Assembly (NCBI GenBank): GCA_030248065.1
Contig: JASAMV010006018.1
Span: 1-64,000, forward strand
Direction: 5' to 3'
From: Rhynchonema sp. JSB1_4
Taxonomy: Eukaryota > Nematoda > Chromadorea > Monhysterida > Xyalidae
Length of the DNA: 64,000 nucleotides
A program made the translations under genes and the position numbers. This document shows, in pieces, positions 1 through 13,100 of this stretch. The notes beneath the pieces are model-generated. The model made no database searches and was not told where the DNA came from. It saw only the letters and a program-made list of their open reading frames with translations. Each line of letters starts with the position of its first letter. Position 1 is the first letter of the stretch.

Positions 1-1
1 C

Positions 2-952
2 AAGAATTATATGTTGCCAAAGTCAATAGTATGGGGAAGTACGGCCTCTTCCAAGGCGTACTCGTCGATTCAGTTCGAGGCCTTGACCAACGTCATGGTG
101 CGTGGCATCAGGGATTCCGATTTCGTGCCTGAATTGAAAGGGAAGGCTAAGAAGAGAGCTGATTACGTTTGGAGGAAAGGGATTGACCCTTTATTGGGTA
201 TCCCGCGGAAGGAACTAGTACCCACAGGGGACGACGATGTGGAACTATGCTTGATGGCTAGGAACAACGTGTCACTGGCTGACCTGACGTGTGCCAGACT
301 CTATAAGGAGGGACACGAATTCAGTGCGCATCACGAGGTTATGAAACGAGCACTGCGAGTGAATACGTTGGCGTATAGGTACCGATATCAGGATCCAGTT
401 AAGTCAGGACAAGCCAGGTGTCTTCGTCACCCCTGGACAACTAGATCTGCCAGTGAGGCTAAGGAATAAACGTCGGCTTACGGGTTTCGATCCCTCGTTC
501 CTCGATGGTATCGACACCAGACGGCCATATAGAGTAGACCCGACCATGATTGCGAAATACGACCCTCGTCGGTCGACGCATGGATGCGTCAACGGTGAAG
601 AGTGGGGTAAAGTGAAGGTTTATTGGATTAAGAGTAAAACGATGAACAAATTAGTCAAATCATGGAAGGAAGGCCGTAGAAGAATTAAACGCAATCCTGG
701 ATTGTGGTGGGAGTTCCGACCATATGCTAGTTTTAGAGTTAGAGCCCTGCAATGTGCCCGGTAGTGTTTGTCGGTATTACTGCATACTTCGGTTATATGC
801 ACGGCGAGTTCCTATTTCGATATGAACTCGACCGAGGTAGGTATCCGAAGGGAAGTGCAGGCTTGCTTGCGCGAGTCAAGCCATTGTATATCGCCCCGTT
901 CGCCCTTTGCGAACTCAGGGAGTTTTGCGGTGGGAGCGGAATAACTGAATGA
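2..952 (+). pseudogene. Unrecognised intron-less coding remnant, broken by frame changes
   Basis: Three overlapping open stretches follow each other in different frames: the first ends at a stop at 469, the second is open to 763, and the third covers 752-952. No splice signals explain the changes, so this looks like one old coding region of about 300 codons carrying two frameshifts, cut by the left window edge. The composition is protein-like, with many charged and aromatic residues and Lys/Arg-rich clusters in the middle part. I do not recognise the family. An intron-less, decayed frame could be a transposon gene, a retrocopy or an old viral insertion; nothing seen decides between these. That it was coding is an inference from the relay of open frames. 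Confidence 0.3.
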
Positions 953-2928
953 ATACATACATCACCGAACGATGCATAGTCGAGTCCAAAAAGAAGCCCG
1001 AGATCAGAGCATGATCGTAGTGATGGAAAGGGTACAGCCAGGCCCCAAATTTTACCCTGTTTTTACGAACGAATGCTGGTTCACCCACCAGGCCGTCAGT
1101 GCGCTAATGCACCAACGTGTTGATAACCACGTTGACCGTCAAAACACACCAGGAACATCACGGCTTGTACAGACTGAAAAGTCTCTGTTTTTTGTCAATT
1201 CTATTTTAACTATAAAAAGCTAGAGCTGTTTTTTTGTGTAATATGGCATGTGCACATGAGCAGCGACAAACATTGAACATGGGCCACCGAACATGTTATG
1301 AGAAAATGGGGCAACCAACAAAAAACGGACTGCAAAGGAAAGAAAAGAATGAAATTGGGTCAGTATTACACGCCACCACTCCAGACTGACGCATGTCAAC
1401 TTAGCACTGTCGTCAACTCAGATGGTCAACTCTTGTCGTTATCCATTTTGAAGGCGACTTTTGTACAGTCAAGACTTAGAGTTCAGCCTATAATTGCTAG
1501 GCTTGGAATCGCTCACATCCATGATCACGCATGTAATAATTCTGGTGCCAAAGGTGGCTGTCCAAGCCTGTCGTGGTGGTTCCACTCAAAGTGGGTCAGT
1601 TGCACAGCGGTAGGCACTTTGGCACAAGGCCAAATTTGAGCCACCCTGGCCGATCCCGCGAATGTTTATTTTTACTTCTGTCTTGGAAAGCTGCGTCGTC
1701 AAGCTTGTTCCACAACAAGCAGCATCAAAGTGCATGATACCAGCGTAAGTAGCTTGCTTGCTGAGGTGCCTAACTCTGGAATTCTTGACTGGTGTCCCGT
1801 TACACATACTAGACACCACAGGTCATGCATCGGAAACCAGCAGCACACAGCTGATCTCATGAAATAACAGTCATTCCTCGTTGTAGTGTGTCTCATGAGT
1901 CGTGGACGGTCTGATGGCAGTAGCATTTCGCTTTGTTTTTCACAACTGGGCGGTGCACGAGGGCGTTGTCAGTACGAATGCATCAGACGGCCATGTGATC
2001 CCACAGAGAGGGTTGAGAGCAGCTCTTCTTAATGCTCGCATATACATAGGTATACATTGTAAAAGTGCAAGCCGAAAAATAATAGAGTAAAATAATAAAA
2101 AATAGTGTGACCCCAGAAATTATTCGACCACATAATGCGTCAGAACGTCATTATGCGCGTGCCAAGTTGACCCAGAGCGTAGACCACATTTTTGAAACCA
2201 TACGTTGCACCACTTTTACCGTACACTCATGGGTCTGTCTGGTCCGTGCCCGTAGTGAGTACATACATTATGTGAGCTTTTATCGTAAATTTGATCTGGG
2301 CCCACACACGATAATGGTACTCGCGTATGATGACGCACACGGACACGCAGAATGCATTACCTCACTACCACCGCACCAAACGCTTCTCGAAAAATAATGG
2401 ACAAACAAACCGCAACATGCGTGCAGAAGGTTTTTGATCGCAGAAACGTTCTGTACACGCCACAGAATATGAATAATTACAAGTGGAATTAAAATTAAAC
2501 GTTGTTACAAAGGACAAAGCAAACCAGCCTCCAAGGTTCAACAATGTGCTGACCAGACATCAGGCGCAGATTTGAAATATAAACCAATGTTAAATGCAAG
2601 TCAGATAAAAGTTAGGTATAACTTAAAGTATTCTGTTATTTTTTGGACATGGCAATATAAAAACTGTGGGCCAACAAGTACCGTCCCGTGTAACACACGT
2701 TCAATATCAAACTTCAATATTGTCAAATTCAGCTGGTACTATAATGCCAACCCGGGTGTGCCTAAACACTGTTTCTTCCAATGCATAAAAAATGAAATAC
2801 AAAAATGCACTATGAATAGGAAATGAACCATCATGTTTCTAAAATTACACAGATAAAACCGTTGACAAAATATTATAAAACAGTTATTCAGTCGACGTTT
2901 TACAAACATTTTTCAATTCGCTTGATTG
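953..2928. other. Intergenic, no gene recognised
   Basis: No exon series was found. Two solo copies of a dispersed repeat (core GTCAGTGCGAATGCA) lie near 1087-1112 and 1950-1995. An open frame at 2107-2397 has no ATG near its start and no recognisable product. The rest is AT-rich spacer. Confidence 0.5.
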
Positions 2929-4612
2929 TCACTTTCCCATCATCATAGTAACGAACTCTGTAAAAATATCGAAGAGCAAATATTTGCGCCTGGAATGGAG
3001 AATTTTGGTATTAAAATGCTATGGTAATGGGCGTTATGTTAATTAAAATGTTCTTGGAAGTTTGGGTGAAATAAATATGTTTGACCATGTTTTCAGAAGC
3101 TACCGGAGAGAGGGGCCGGTCAGCTGAAAGTTTACTGATAAAAGTCGGCAGCAGACGATATTGCGCTACGTTTTTTTTTCTAGTATCATATTTCGGCTTA
3201 GTAGTGCTAGACGGCACCATAAATGCGTTTTGGACCAAACAATGTTGTGTTTGCAGACGGACGGTGCACCGGGTCGTTGTCAGCTTGAAAAGGTGCCAGA
3301 TGGCCGCATAAACCCCAAAAAAGTTTCAAATATATACTCTGGCAATTCTTTTGGGAGAAACTTTTCAAACGCGTTGCCTGATCCGTAAAGCGCATTATGC
3401 GTGCACTGGCTACAGAAGTCACGTGACCGCTATAGCCAGTGCACGCATCATCCGCTTTACGGATCAGGCAACGCGTTTGAAAAGTTTCTCCCAAAAGAAT
3501 TGCCAGAGTATACTCATAGGGCGCATCTGCACTGACGATTACCCGGTACACCGCCCGTTCGTGAAAGCATCTCGAACCGGGCAGCAAAAACACATTTCCG
3601 TGCATACAATTCACAATTTGTAACCGCACCGTCATAATTTATCCTCCCATCCTTGTCAATGTCGGCGTCTTTCATAATCTGCTGCACCTCCTTGGCCGAC
3701 ATTTTCTCACCGAGATTCATCAGAATGTGCTGCAGCTCCTGCGCCGATACGTAACCATCGCCATTCTTGTCGAATGTCTGCAAGTTGCGTGTCGTTCTAC
3801 AGTCTGCCAGATTTAGTGGTACTATCCGGGTCACGCATTTTTTGTTGCTGGTGTGGTGGGTGTAACTGTGTAAAGCGCTTGATCGACCGGCATCGGATCA
3901 ACACAACAGTGTCGGGCGTTGATCATTGTGCATGTTATCATACCACAGTATGATCAACCAATCAACGCAGAGAGGGTCACTATGCTGAGAACGGTCGGAG
4001 GCTGACTTTTGCCGCACGTTAGCGTACCAAGTAAATTAAAACATTGACCAAAAAGTATAATTTTGAACCTCAAATGCCATCGCCAAACTTGACGAACTGG
4101 CGCCCTCCATCTTCATCTGATCAACCATTGCCATGAATTCGTTAAAATCAATTGTGCCGTTGCCTAAAAATGATGTTTCCATATTTGTCGGCGTTTGTTT
4201 TGATACGCCTTTCGCACGAATTGGATCTGAGATGACAGCGATGTCGTTTCTGTTTGACATCTCGATAAATCCACTACGTTCACGATAAAAGAACAAGGTC
4301 TACAACAACAATTGTCGCAGGAAGTTATGATGCCACTCTTCATCGCGACCAAGTTGGTCGAAATTACGTATGGGCGCAGAAACCGGGCTAGTCTGCACCG
4401 CCCGTCAGTTAAAACAGATCCGAAACTGGCTGGTCGCCAAAACACGCGCCTCCACAATATTCACTAACCATTGGTGTCCAACATGCGCATGTACTGCTGC
4501 AATTCCCTGTTGCTCGGGTTCACTTTCATCATCCTCAACACGTTGCCGAGTTCCTCTGTCGATATCGTGCCACTTTTGTCCTTGTCGAACAGCTGGAACG
4601 CCTCTCGCCAAT
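2929..4612 (-). CDS. Calmodulin-like EF-hand calcium-binding protein (5' exon missing)
   Basis: Four exons join in phase: 4469-4612, 4069-4163, 3630-3777 and 2929-2957. They encode four EF-hands with intact loops: DKDKSGTISTEE, DTNGNGTIDFNE (split by intron 1), DKNGDGYVSAQE and DIDKDGRINYDE (its last E is created by the final splice). The protein ends DEFVTMMMGK and stop, like the calmodulin end. EREAF-type helix residues (WREAFQLF) precede loop 1, as in calmodulin and troponin C. The role is calcium sensing in the cytoplasm by binding target helices; the target is unknown. The first exon here starts in phase, so a short 5' exon with the ATG must lie above 4612 and was not resolved. An in-frame ATG at about 4660 without splicing is an alternative. 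The last intron holds a foldback element. Family identity is secure; calmodulin versus troponin C is not. Confidence 0.85.
3258..3558. repeat. Foldback (long inverted repeat) element in calmodulin-like intron
   Basis: An 80-bp arm at about 3333-3414 (starting ATACTCTGGCAATTC) is repeated almost perfectly inverted at about 3437-3520, around a short centre that contains CACGTG. The outer ends carry inverted copies of the dispersed motif CGGTGYACCGGGT. This would fold into a long hairpin and is typical of a MITE or foldback transposon. It lies wholly within the intron 2958-3629. Confidence 0.85.
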
Positions 4613-6164
4613 CTGCAACAAACATAATGTATTTTAAGAAGTTTTGTTGGTGTTTCTCCATTGCAAAAAGTTTGAAAATGGTTTCTACATATATAGTGTA
4701 TGTACAGGTCACGGTCACACCATTAGTGGCAAAACTTACATATTGATACAATTGTCTATACTGCGCAGTATAATCTACCTAGTGGACATAAGCCGTTGAT
4801 TTTATGTAATTCTCTACATGTTGTCTCAGTCTTTATGCACACCCCACGTTGTTACAGTAGAATACTCAGTAACCTAGAAAATATGCTCCTATTTCGATGC
4901 AGTGTCAGCTCCTGATTTTCAACACCAAAGATGGACTTTTGAACAAAGAAAATACCAACCTTTTGCCTTTTGTTCGGAGTACCGCGGCTGAAATTGGATT
5001 GTATTTTAGTTCCATGGCAACAATTTAGGAATGAGAAAGAAAGATTTTTGAAAGAAGTATGTGAGCTAACCATATTTAATCAATGTTTTGATTAGTGTTT
5101 TTAATCACATGAAGAGAATTCGTGTAGTTCTGCTCCTGGTTGCAACATGTTCAGACAGGTACAATGCTATTGTCATTGCTTCACTTGCACCCAATGTACA
5201 GTATGTGCCCAGTATGCATTTTTGCAAATACTATTGATCTTTCCCTGCTTCCTTGCAATTTTCGAAACAATATGTCACACAACTGCCAAAGCCAAGGAGT
5301 TCGTGGTGGCCCTTTTTTGTCACGGACAATGGTGGTCTTTTTGCGTGCACAATTCACACACACACACACACACACAGCCAAAAAAGCAGAACAATATTTT
5401 CATGCGCGCAATGGGATTATGGAAAGACATTGGCTTTGTTCACAATATGAACACTTTCCCGTATACTGCTACATTTGTAACTGTACCCATAATCTGGAAC
5501 TGCTTGGATCTGGATAAAATAACCGATGGCCTATGCCAAAGGTCCGTCAGTCTGTACCGTGCCCTCGTCGAATTTACACACCTACATACAGTATATTGTA
5601 TAGTTACAAACTAACACTGGTATACAGCCATTATTTTGCTGTTTGGTCGTTTCGTTACTTTATAGGAGAGGGCCTGACGTTGTCACCCACGAGCTACTGA
5701 CAGGTTTTAAACAGGAAACTGAAAGTGCTTTGCAATCTTTGCAACAACGCAACAGTGGCTGGTACATACATACATCCATAATTGGTTTATTCGAGATGAC
5801 TGAAACACATTTTTTCCGAATAATAGGTGCACAAAAAACGAGGCGTTCTATTGATAGAGTTTGGTATTGTGATGAACAAAGTTTATTTCGTGTGGCGGTT
5901 GGGGTTTGAACGTGATTGAGGTGTACGTGCATTGTACACTTGTGAAAAAAATGTGAAAAAACTGGGTACCTATTTGAAACGTCAGCACCAGCGTATACAT
6001 TATTGTTTGAGAATTTTGTTTGTTTGGAGCGCAAAGGTCGCGCGTATATGCCTCTTGTTCACGAGGGTCATCATCATAATCACACCTGGTGTGCATTTTT
6101 CCTTCGCCCGTAAGAAATCCGCGTTCCGTTTCGAGCAATTTGTTTTGAAAAACAAATCGAAAAC
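4613..6164. other. Intergenic, probably contains unresolved calmodulin-like 5' exon
   Basis: No complete gene seen. A CA microsatellite sits at about 5354-5377. Long overlapping open frames around 5140-5614 run through the microsatellite in several frames and look incidental. The small first exon of the minus-strand calmodulin-like gene probably lies here. Confidence 0.4.
5354..5377. repeat. CA dinucleotide microsatellite
   Basis: About eleven uninterrupted CA units are visible. No function inferred. Confidence 0.9.
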
Positions 6165-9100
6165 ATGTCAACGCACTTGCTAATACGAGCACCATTTTTG
6201 CTGACTTTGGCAGCAGCGGTAAGCTTCTTTCTCTTCGGACTTTCAAACAGACTAGCGGTTTTTCGTCAAACCCATGAAACATTAGCTTTGCAATATAGTA
6301 CGTTGGAATATTGTTGGTCATATTCTCTTCTGCATAATATACCTCCCTGAAAAATCAGGTCCAATTCGGACTAGACCAGACGCAAGCCTGTGAGCAAATG
6401 GCTGCGTGCACGGTGGAAGACGCCACGCAGTCCGATGCGTGTATCGAAGCATACGAAAAACGACTGCGACAACCTTTCAAGGAGAAATGCCAAAAAGAGG
6501 TGCACTGATTTATTTTCTTTTCACACAATAGCCTTTCCAAAATGATATAATGATCAAATTTTGAATCACAAACTCATTCGTTAGGCTCTGCAAATGGAAA
6601 TGGAAGAAATGATGTTGGACCGAGCCGAGCTTCGACTTGCGGCACAGTGCATCCGCGCAAACGCAACTGTAAGCGATTGATTTATATATATATATGAAGT
6701 CAAATTGCTGATTCTCAGTGAAATTCCAATTTTTAAAAGTGCTGAGGCTCTTCGGACTTCAGCTTTCAAAACGAGTTGTCGGACCAATTGCAGGGCGATA
6801 TTAAAGTTGCTGATTTTTTGTCACTATTAATGTTGACCATAGCGCTAAAAAGTTGTTTATTTATTTGGTCTGGGACGAACTTTTACGCCATCAGTGGCAT
6901 CAGCGTTCTATGTAAATCCCTAATGTCTGAAAAGTCGTGTGCAAACGGCGAGACAGCACCGGACCGAGCAGCAAGTTTGATATCGTCCACATAGGCTCAA
7001 ATCGGTTTGATACCGGTTGTCGTTGTTGGTCGAATATTTTTTCAACAACAATCAAAACTTCACAGACTGTTTTGAGCCAGTTGATGTACAGATCCCGCCG
7101 CAATTAGCGTAACCGGTCGCAGGATTTTTTGGCCCAACCGCGGTTGACTGCGCCCGACTGCAGTTGACTGCGGTTGGGCGCGGTGACTGCGCTCCACCGG
7201 ACTGCTTGGCTGTGTAACTTTGATGATTTTTTCAGTTAGTTTGCTGCTTTTGCGTCTTAATTCAAGTCTTTTTTAAAACGCAAACTAAGCTTTTATAATG
7301 TGCAAAAAGACGCAAAAGCAGCATAATAAACTGAAATAATCATAAAAGTTACACAGCCAAGCAGTCCGGTGGAGCGCAGTCACCGCACCCAACCTCAACT
7401 GCAGTCGGGCGCAGTTGGCCCCGGTCGGGCCCCGGTTAGTATATATGTACAAACCTTGCGTGTATGTAAAACATAGCGGTCCGGTGGGCTTCCGGTTGAG
7501 CGCAGTCAACCGCGGTTGGGCCAAAAAAAATCCTGCGACCGGTTACGCTACTTGCGGCGGGATCTGTACGTTTCATCGTTGCTCGTTTCGACCTTTTTTT
7601 CGTAGACCGTCGGTGCACCAGGTCATCGTCAGTGCGAATGCACCGGTTGGCCACGTGCGACCAAATAAAAGCAAACACGCTGTACCGATACACACAGGGC
7701 TGCGCTCCTGGTCCGGAGGAGGGGTACGACTATCCAGGGTTCACCACGCACGACTATGGGGGCTCGTACTCATCGGAGTCAAGAGGTCGTTCACGATCGC
7801 GATCATTTGAGGTTTGCGACAGTCCAGCCTCTATAGAGAGGACTCGATACTTTTTGGTGGCACCGAAATATTCTCAATAAGTGTTCACTATATGAAATGG
7901 TAACTACAAAGAGGGCACACTGCGCTAAAACTTGTGTCACAATTTTCCGGTGCAGTCAATCTTCTTTATAGTGACTGTTGTGATGAACCGCTGTGATAGT
8001 GACCGGCAATTTCATGTGTGTTGCTGCATGGTCATATTGACGTTATTTACCAAAGGCGACAACAACCAACCATGTGTTACTGCTTGATGAAACATCAGTT
8101 GATCACGATGACAAACTGCCAACATGAGCACGTTTTTCTTGCAGGACTACGGCGATGGCCCACCACTGATGGAAGACTATGATTTCACGGGTGATAATGC
8201 ATGGAAAGAACCGTGCAGGCCGTACTATGAGGGCAGGTGCTATGCGGAAACGCACGATTATTGCAATGTTGAAGACAGGTTGGACGCTTGTTCGTTGGCT
8301 AATTGATATGGCATCAACTCACGTCCTCAACTAACATCGTCCACTCGAAGCGGCCCTGTGTGAGCGCGTGAGGTGATGCAGTATATGTACGTACATGGCA
8401 TTCGGTGTGAGTTAACGACTTTAGTTAACGATCTGAGTTGACGAGTTGAATATAAACGCAGCTCCTTGACGTTTCACATGGCTGATAATCGCCAAAAAAG
8501 CACAGAAGCTAATCATACCTTGGGCAAGTTGGGCGTTTCGCGCTTTCACAGACTGATGCACTGGTCTTCATGCACAAATGATGCAGAATGATGCTAATTA
8601 TTTGGCCGTCAAACGTTAATGTTAACTCTGTTCGTCTGGAGAGCGAAATTTATACACGGCTTCAGGCTGGGTTGACGACGAGAGTTGACAATGTGCGTTG
8701 ACGACATTAGTATAAGCCCAGAACGCGCACTGTGTCACAGGACGACATGGACATGACCACAGATCACCAAGTGCAGCTCCCACCTTGCAGGTGTTTCGCG
8801 TGCGTCCAATCGGCCGAAAGTGGCATCTCACTGTCCTGGGCACCGCAAGCACTCACTTTCGAGCAACAGTACGAAGCGCATCAACGAAAATTCGATCGTC
8901 TTTACGAAAAACCGGAATGCGCAAAATTTCTGGATTACGGTGGTTGGTAATGTGCCTAGCGTATAAACCTGACGCGTGCATTTATGTTGTGTCACTGAGC
9001 CGGACAAGCGTGTTATCGACTTGCGCATGCTACCCGGAAGCAGCTGAGTGTCTTACATTTTTAAATGGACAGTTTGTCAGCCACGAGCCATTGAACCAAA

Positions 9101-9413
9101 TTCGATTACTTACAGTGGCTAGCACGTGCTATGCTGCAACACGTGACGTAAAAATAAGTTATAATCAACCTGCTCAGGCTCGGGTGACTACCCCGATGAA
9201 GATTTCGACTACAACACTACGCCCATCTACCCTGACTTCGGACCGACAGAGTACCCCTTGGAATACGGGGACTTTACCAGCACCGGACCCACCAACCCTC
9301 CTGCCCCTATGACCCCCCGTTGGCGATCCTTCAATAATGGAAAACGCGGGAAGCGATCAGCGGGTGTTGAACCGATCGGACGTCGTTTGAATAGGAAATA
9401 TAGATCGATTTGA
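6165..9413 (+). CDS. Secreted acidic Asp/Tyr/Gly-rich protein with N-terminal Cys domain
   Basis: Seven exons in matching phase: 6165-6218, 6359-6499, 6585-6668, 7698-7811, 8145-8278, about 8722 (or 8741)-8942, and 9178-9413. Exon 1 is a signal peptide (MSTHLLIRAPFLLTLAAA). Exons 2-3 give a helical, charged domain with five cysteines. Exon 4 is GYDYPGF-like and SR-rich, exon 5 has four cysteines among Tyr/Asp, and exon 7 is strongly acidic (GDYPDEDFDYN) then basic, with a KRGKRSA dibasic site before the stop at 9411-9413. The composition suggests an extracellular matrix or coat protein, or a precursor cleaved near its C-terminus; this is inference. The exon 5-6 junction is the weakest point. 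A shorter product of about 92 residues is possible if exon 3 splices to an acceptor at 6739, where a stop follows at once. No family recognised. Confidence 0.55.
7086..7569. repeat. Foldback element inside intron 3 of the secreted protein gene
   Basis: The left arm starting GTACAGATCCCGCCGC is matched inverted by the right arm ending at 7569. Arms of more than 100 bp carry CGGTTGACTGCG-type blocks, and the inner arms share a GACGCAAAAGCAGC stretch. Element of about 484 bp with no coding capacity. Confidence 0.8.
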
Positions 9414-10154
9414 TATGAACTGATGAAAATAATATTCATGGTATTGACTTTGACGGCAACGACTGCGCTCCTTGTCCATTGGTGCACCGTATCAACCCTT
9501 TGTTTGAGCCGTGCTGCTAGTTTCAAGTTGTGCACCTATACATACGCTAGTGGTGGTTCATTAGATGTAACGGGGACAGGTTTCCGCTGGACGAGCTGGC
9601 GGACAAGCCCCCTCAGTATTCACACCGCTTTGTGTCACATTTATAATACAAAGCGCAGTCGTAACTGCTTGCCCTCAAAGTCGATGTCAATTGTATGGAA
9701 ATGATTTCAGGGCATGTTGAATAACAGCGATTTATTATCAGCCAATCTCGGTAATACTTTGTCATAATTTATTTTATACGGAATGTATTGCATTACCCAG
9801 ATTTTACCGGTTGATAAGGAATAGTCTAGCATCTAACATAAACAGTTTGTCGTCCGATAAATATAGCAATCAAAATAATGAAGCATGTTATACATTATGA
9901 ACAAAACACAACAGATCACAGATAGGGACGAGATTAGTGAGAGAGATCCACATCCAAAAACAAAATAGAAACAACAAAGCTACATAATAATATAGCCAGC
10001 CATACCATCAGAAGATTGGGACACCTTGTTTGTTTGATAACAATAGATTCAAGAGATATGGCGAAATATAGTCAGAAGCACACATCCACAGACGACTAAA
10101 ACCTAATTGGTATAGCGTAATTCAGCAATTTTTTTGCACAATTAATAATATGAC
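9414..10154. other. Intergenic spacer between convergent genes
   Basis: AT-rich spacer between the 3' end of the plus-strand secreted protein gene and the 3' end of the minus-strand sorting nexin gene. No exon or repeat family recognised. Confidence 0.6.
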
Positions 10155-13100
10155 TTAACGAAATGCCTTTGCAGTATCAGGGAAAACGGCCTTGATCAGG
10201 GCATCGAGCAACACATAGGACAATTGTTTGTTGAGGCGCGGGTGTTGGATGCAGTCGAACACAAGATCGACGGCTCGAAGCAAAGTTGGCAGACCTGAAA
10301 TAGAAATGGGACCGTCTTGCCAGACCAAAATAGTCAGCTGCATTCACACACAAGGCGGTTCGTGATTCGAGAACGGTACGTACAGCGTGCAGGGTGATGC
10401 GCGATTAGCTGGGTTTCCCCATTTTTTGCCGTTGTGTATTTCTATTCAAAGCGAAAGATTCATGGATTATTTTTGTTCACGTCTTCTGCTGCTGTTACTC
10501 TAACCGTGAAACATTTCCGAAGCTGAAAACGTTAGTCGATAATCATCTGATTTAAAACTTATTTACGCTGGTCAAAAATCAAAATTAGAAATGCCTGATC
10601 ACATTTACGAGACAAAACTTTCACGGAATCCCCCAGTCAAAAGATAAACGATAAGATAAAAAATGACAGAATAGAAACGAAAATACAACTTTAGCCAACC
10701 TCCGAGCGCAGTGACAGCAGCTGAGGGCACTTCCTTCTCAACGAAAGTGCGCGTTCGATTCAATGCCTCCTGATACAACTGTCGTTTGTCATTGGTGCTG
10801 CGCGGTTTGTGCTCGCGATAGTACAGTGCCTGGTTCATAAAGGGAATTGTTCGATCAAACAATAGTAATACCGTGTTTTTATACTGACTTGACCAATCGG
10901 CAAGCCTTGCGTTCTCGAATGATGATGAAGTTCCACTATGAAGTTCGCTAATGTAAATACGGGGTTGATCATAAAAAGTGATTGATCCCAAAATTATCGT
11001 TCACAGTAAAGGCCACTGCAAAGGACGTGGTGGCCGGTACATTCAAAACCTTCTAATCAATTCAAACGAACTAACATCGGTCGTCAAGTCAATCAGTTCT
11101 GCGACTGTGAGCTCGTGCAGCGTCAGCCTCAATAGTCGACGTAACGCACATCGAATCAACGCGTCAACCGTGTCGCGTACCTCAAATGTGGAATTTTTTT
11201 AGCTGACGCGATAATAAATTTTAAAATCCCGAAACGGACCCGCGAGCGAAGACTGGAGATGTACCTGGACAACTGGATCATTGAATAGCAACTAAGCAAG
11301 GGCGGCTCAAATTTCCATGTGCGAAAACGCTGTTTTTCTGGAGAACAACTTTTTCCTCGATAAAAATCTGCACTAACCGTGGTAAAACATACATCATTAA
11401 AGTAATCCGAGGGCCAAGGCAGACAGATCCGAATACAAAGTTTGATAAACAGACAAAAAATATAAATCCGAACCCCACTCCGAAAACCAACCACAATTCT
11501 GCAGGCCACGAGCAGAACGAATACAAATCTGGACACATGGCACACTTTGACCAACACAAACAACAACAGGTCATAGGTGCTGGTGACCAGTGGTTGATAG
11601 TGCTGATTGGCTGACGAGGACGTCGACGTTGACCAATCAGCGTACCGTTCGGCGTCCACACCACTAATCAGACCGCAGTTGTTGTGGAAAATGCTGTTGT
11701 GGACTGAAATAATCAGAAATGCACACACACAGTATTGCACGGTTTGACCTGTTTTCACAGATTGGCGCTGACCGGGACATTGTCAGTGCGAATGCACCTG
11801 TTGTTCATCAATCATTTCTGACTACTCATAGCGTCTCTGTTGAAGGAATCTTGAAACATTTGCATCTCCGACGAACAAACAATTCGTCCAGCTTATTAGT
11901 TATTCATTTTTGGCTGGGGAACAACTTTGCGCTGGTCGAAATGAGTGGCACCATAAATCTCGTAATATCCTTAATTCGGAAACGTCACGCGTGACCAAGG
12001 CAGATCACATCCGATCGGATGCGACCACCAAGTTTAAAATCGCTCAATACATTGGTATCCAAGGTAGTCCTTCTGCCAGCTGATCAGCAAGATTAAAAAC
12101 AAATAAAATAAAAGTTCTCGCAAACGTTGTCCTTGAAACGAGACATCAAAAAACCAATAAACCAACTTTTCTCATGAACTACATTCCTGTCGTTGCTGCT
12201 CATCTGACTCGACACACTGGCCGATTCCGAACGGGCATCGGCTCCAGGCAACAGCGACCGCGAACCATGTTTGCCGACGAACGAGCTGTAGCCACTCGCA
12301 CTTTTATTGTTCGTCTCCTGCATTGAGCCGTACAACAGCGCCGAATTGGAGAAATCGGACAGGAAATGTTGCAGATTCTGACCACGCTCGCGCGCTAACT
12401 TCATGCCGACCTGAACTTATTGAATGATACTTTGATTAGTTGGAGTTCCAGAGTTTGTTATCATGCCCATGACGAGCCCAGCACGGGGCCGAGGCGAATA
12501 CCTTCCCGTGGTGGCGCCCGAGCAACGACGCTGCCGCTGTGGCAAATGGCAGCGCCGGCCGAATTCGCCGAAAACTTTCCGATTAATGGAACCATGCGCA
12601 AGCCGGAGCCCCGAGTGGCACCACATTGGACTACTGGCCTGCAAGGACAATGTGGGAAGGGGCGATGGTCCTCCTGAGCGGCTGGCCACCGCGGAAAAAG
12701 ATGCGCTACGGACACAAAGATGGACGATCTAACAGATTGCTTTCGGATTTTATGTCACAGTATTCCGCACCGTCCGGTATTGCACCGTTGTACATTGTTG
12801 TGGCTCTGCCTGCGTACATTTAATTTCTGATTGCATGTTGTCTGTGTCTGTCTGTCCGTGATTTCGTCCACCTTCTCACCCTTTCCTGTCCTGGTTTTGT
12901 ATTTATTTTTCATTCCCGTAACTTGCACACCCTGTTTTGTATTTATTTTCATGTCCGTAAACTCCACACCCGGTCTTGTAATTATACTTCTTTCACTCAA
13001 TCTTCTTATTTATGTATGTATTATTGAGTGGGTGTCGACGCTATAAACTAACTAACGAGCCCAGCACAGGCAAAAAAGGATTTGTTGTTCAACGTTGAGC

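Noticed and set aside
2107..2397. 96-codon open frame
   Set aside because: No ATG near the start, no domain, no neighbouring exons.
5140..5614. Overlapping plus-strand frames up to 155 codons
   Set aside because: They cross a CA microsatellite in several frames, have no splice partners and no recognisable domain.
11230..11280. Plus-strand peptide LEMYLDNWII resembling the SNX14 TLEMY segment
   Set aside because: The gene is on the minus strand, and exon 11076-11180 already supplies the matching segment at full length; taken as coincidence.
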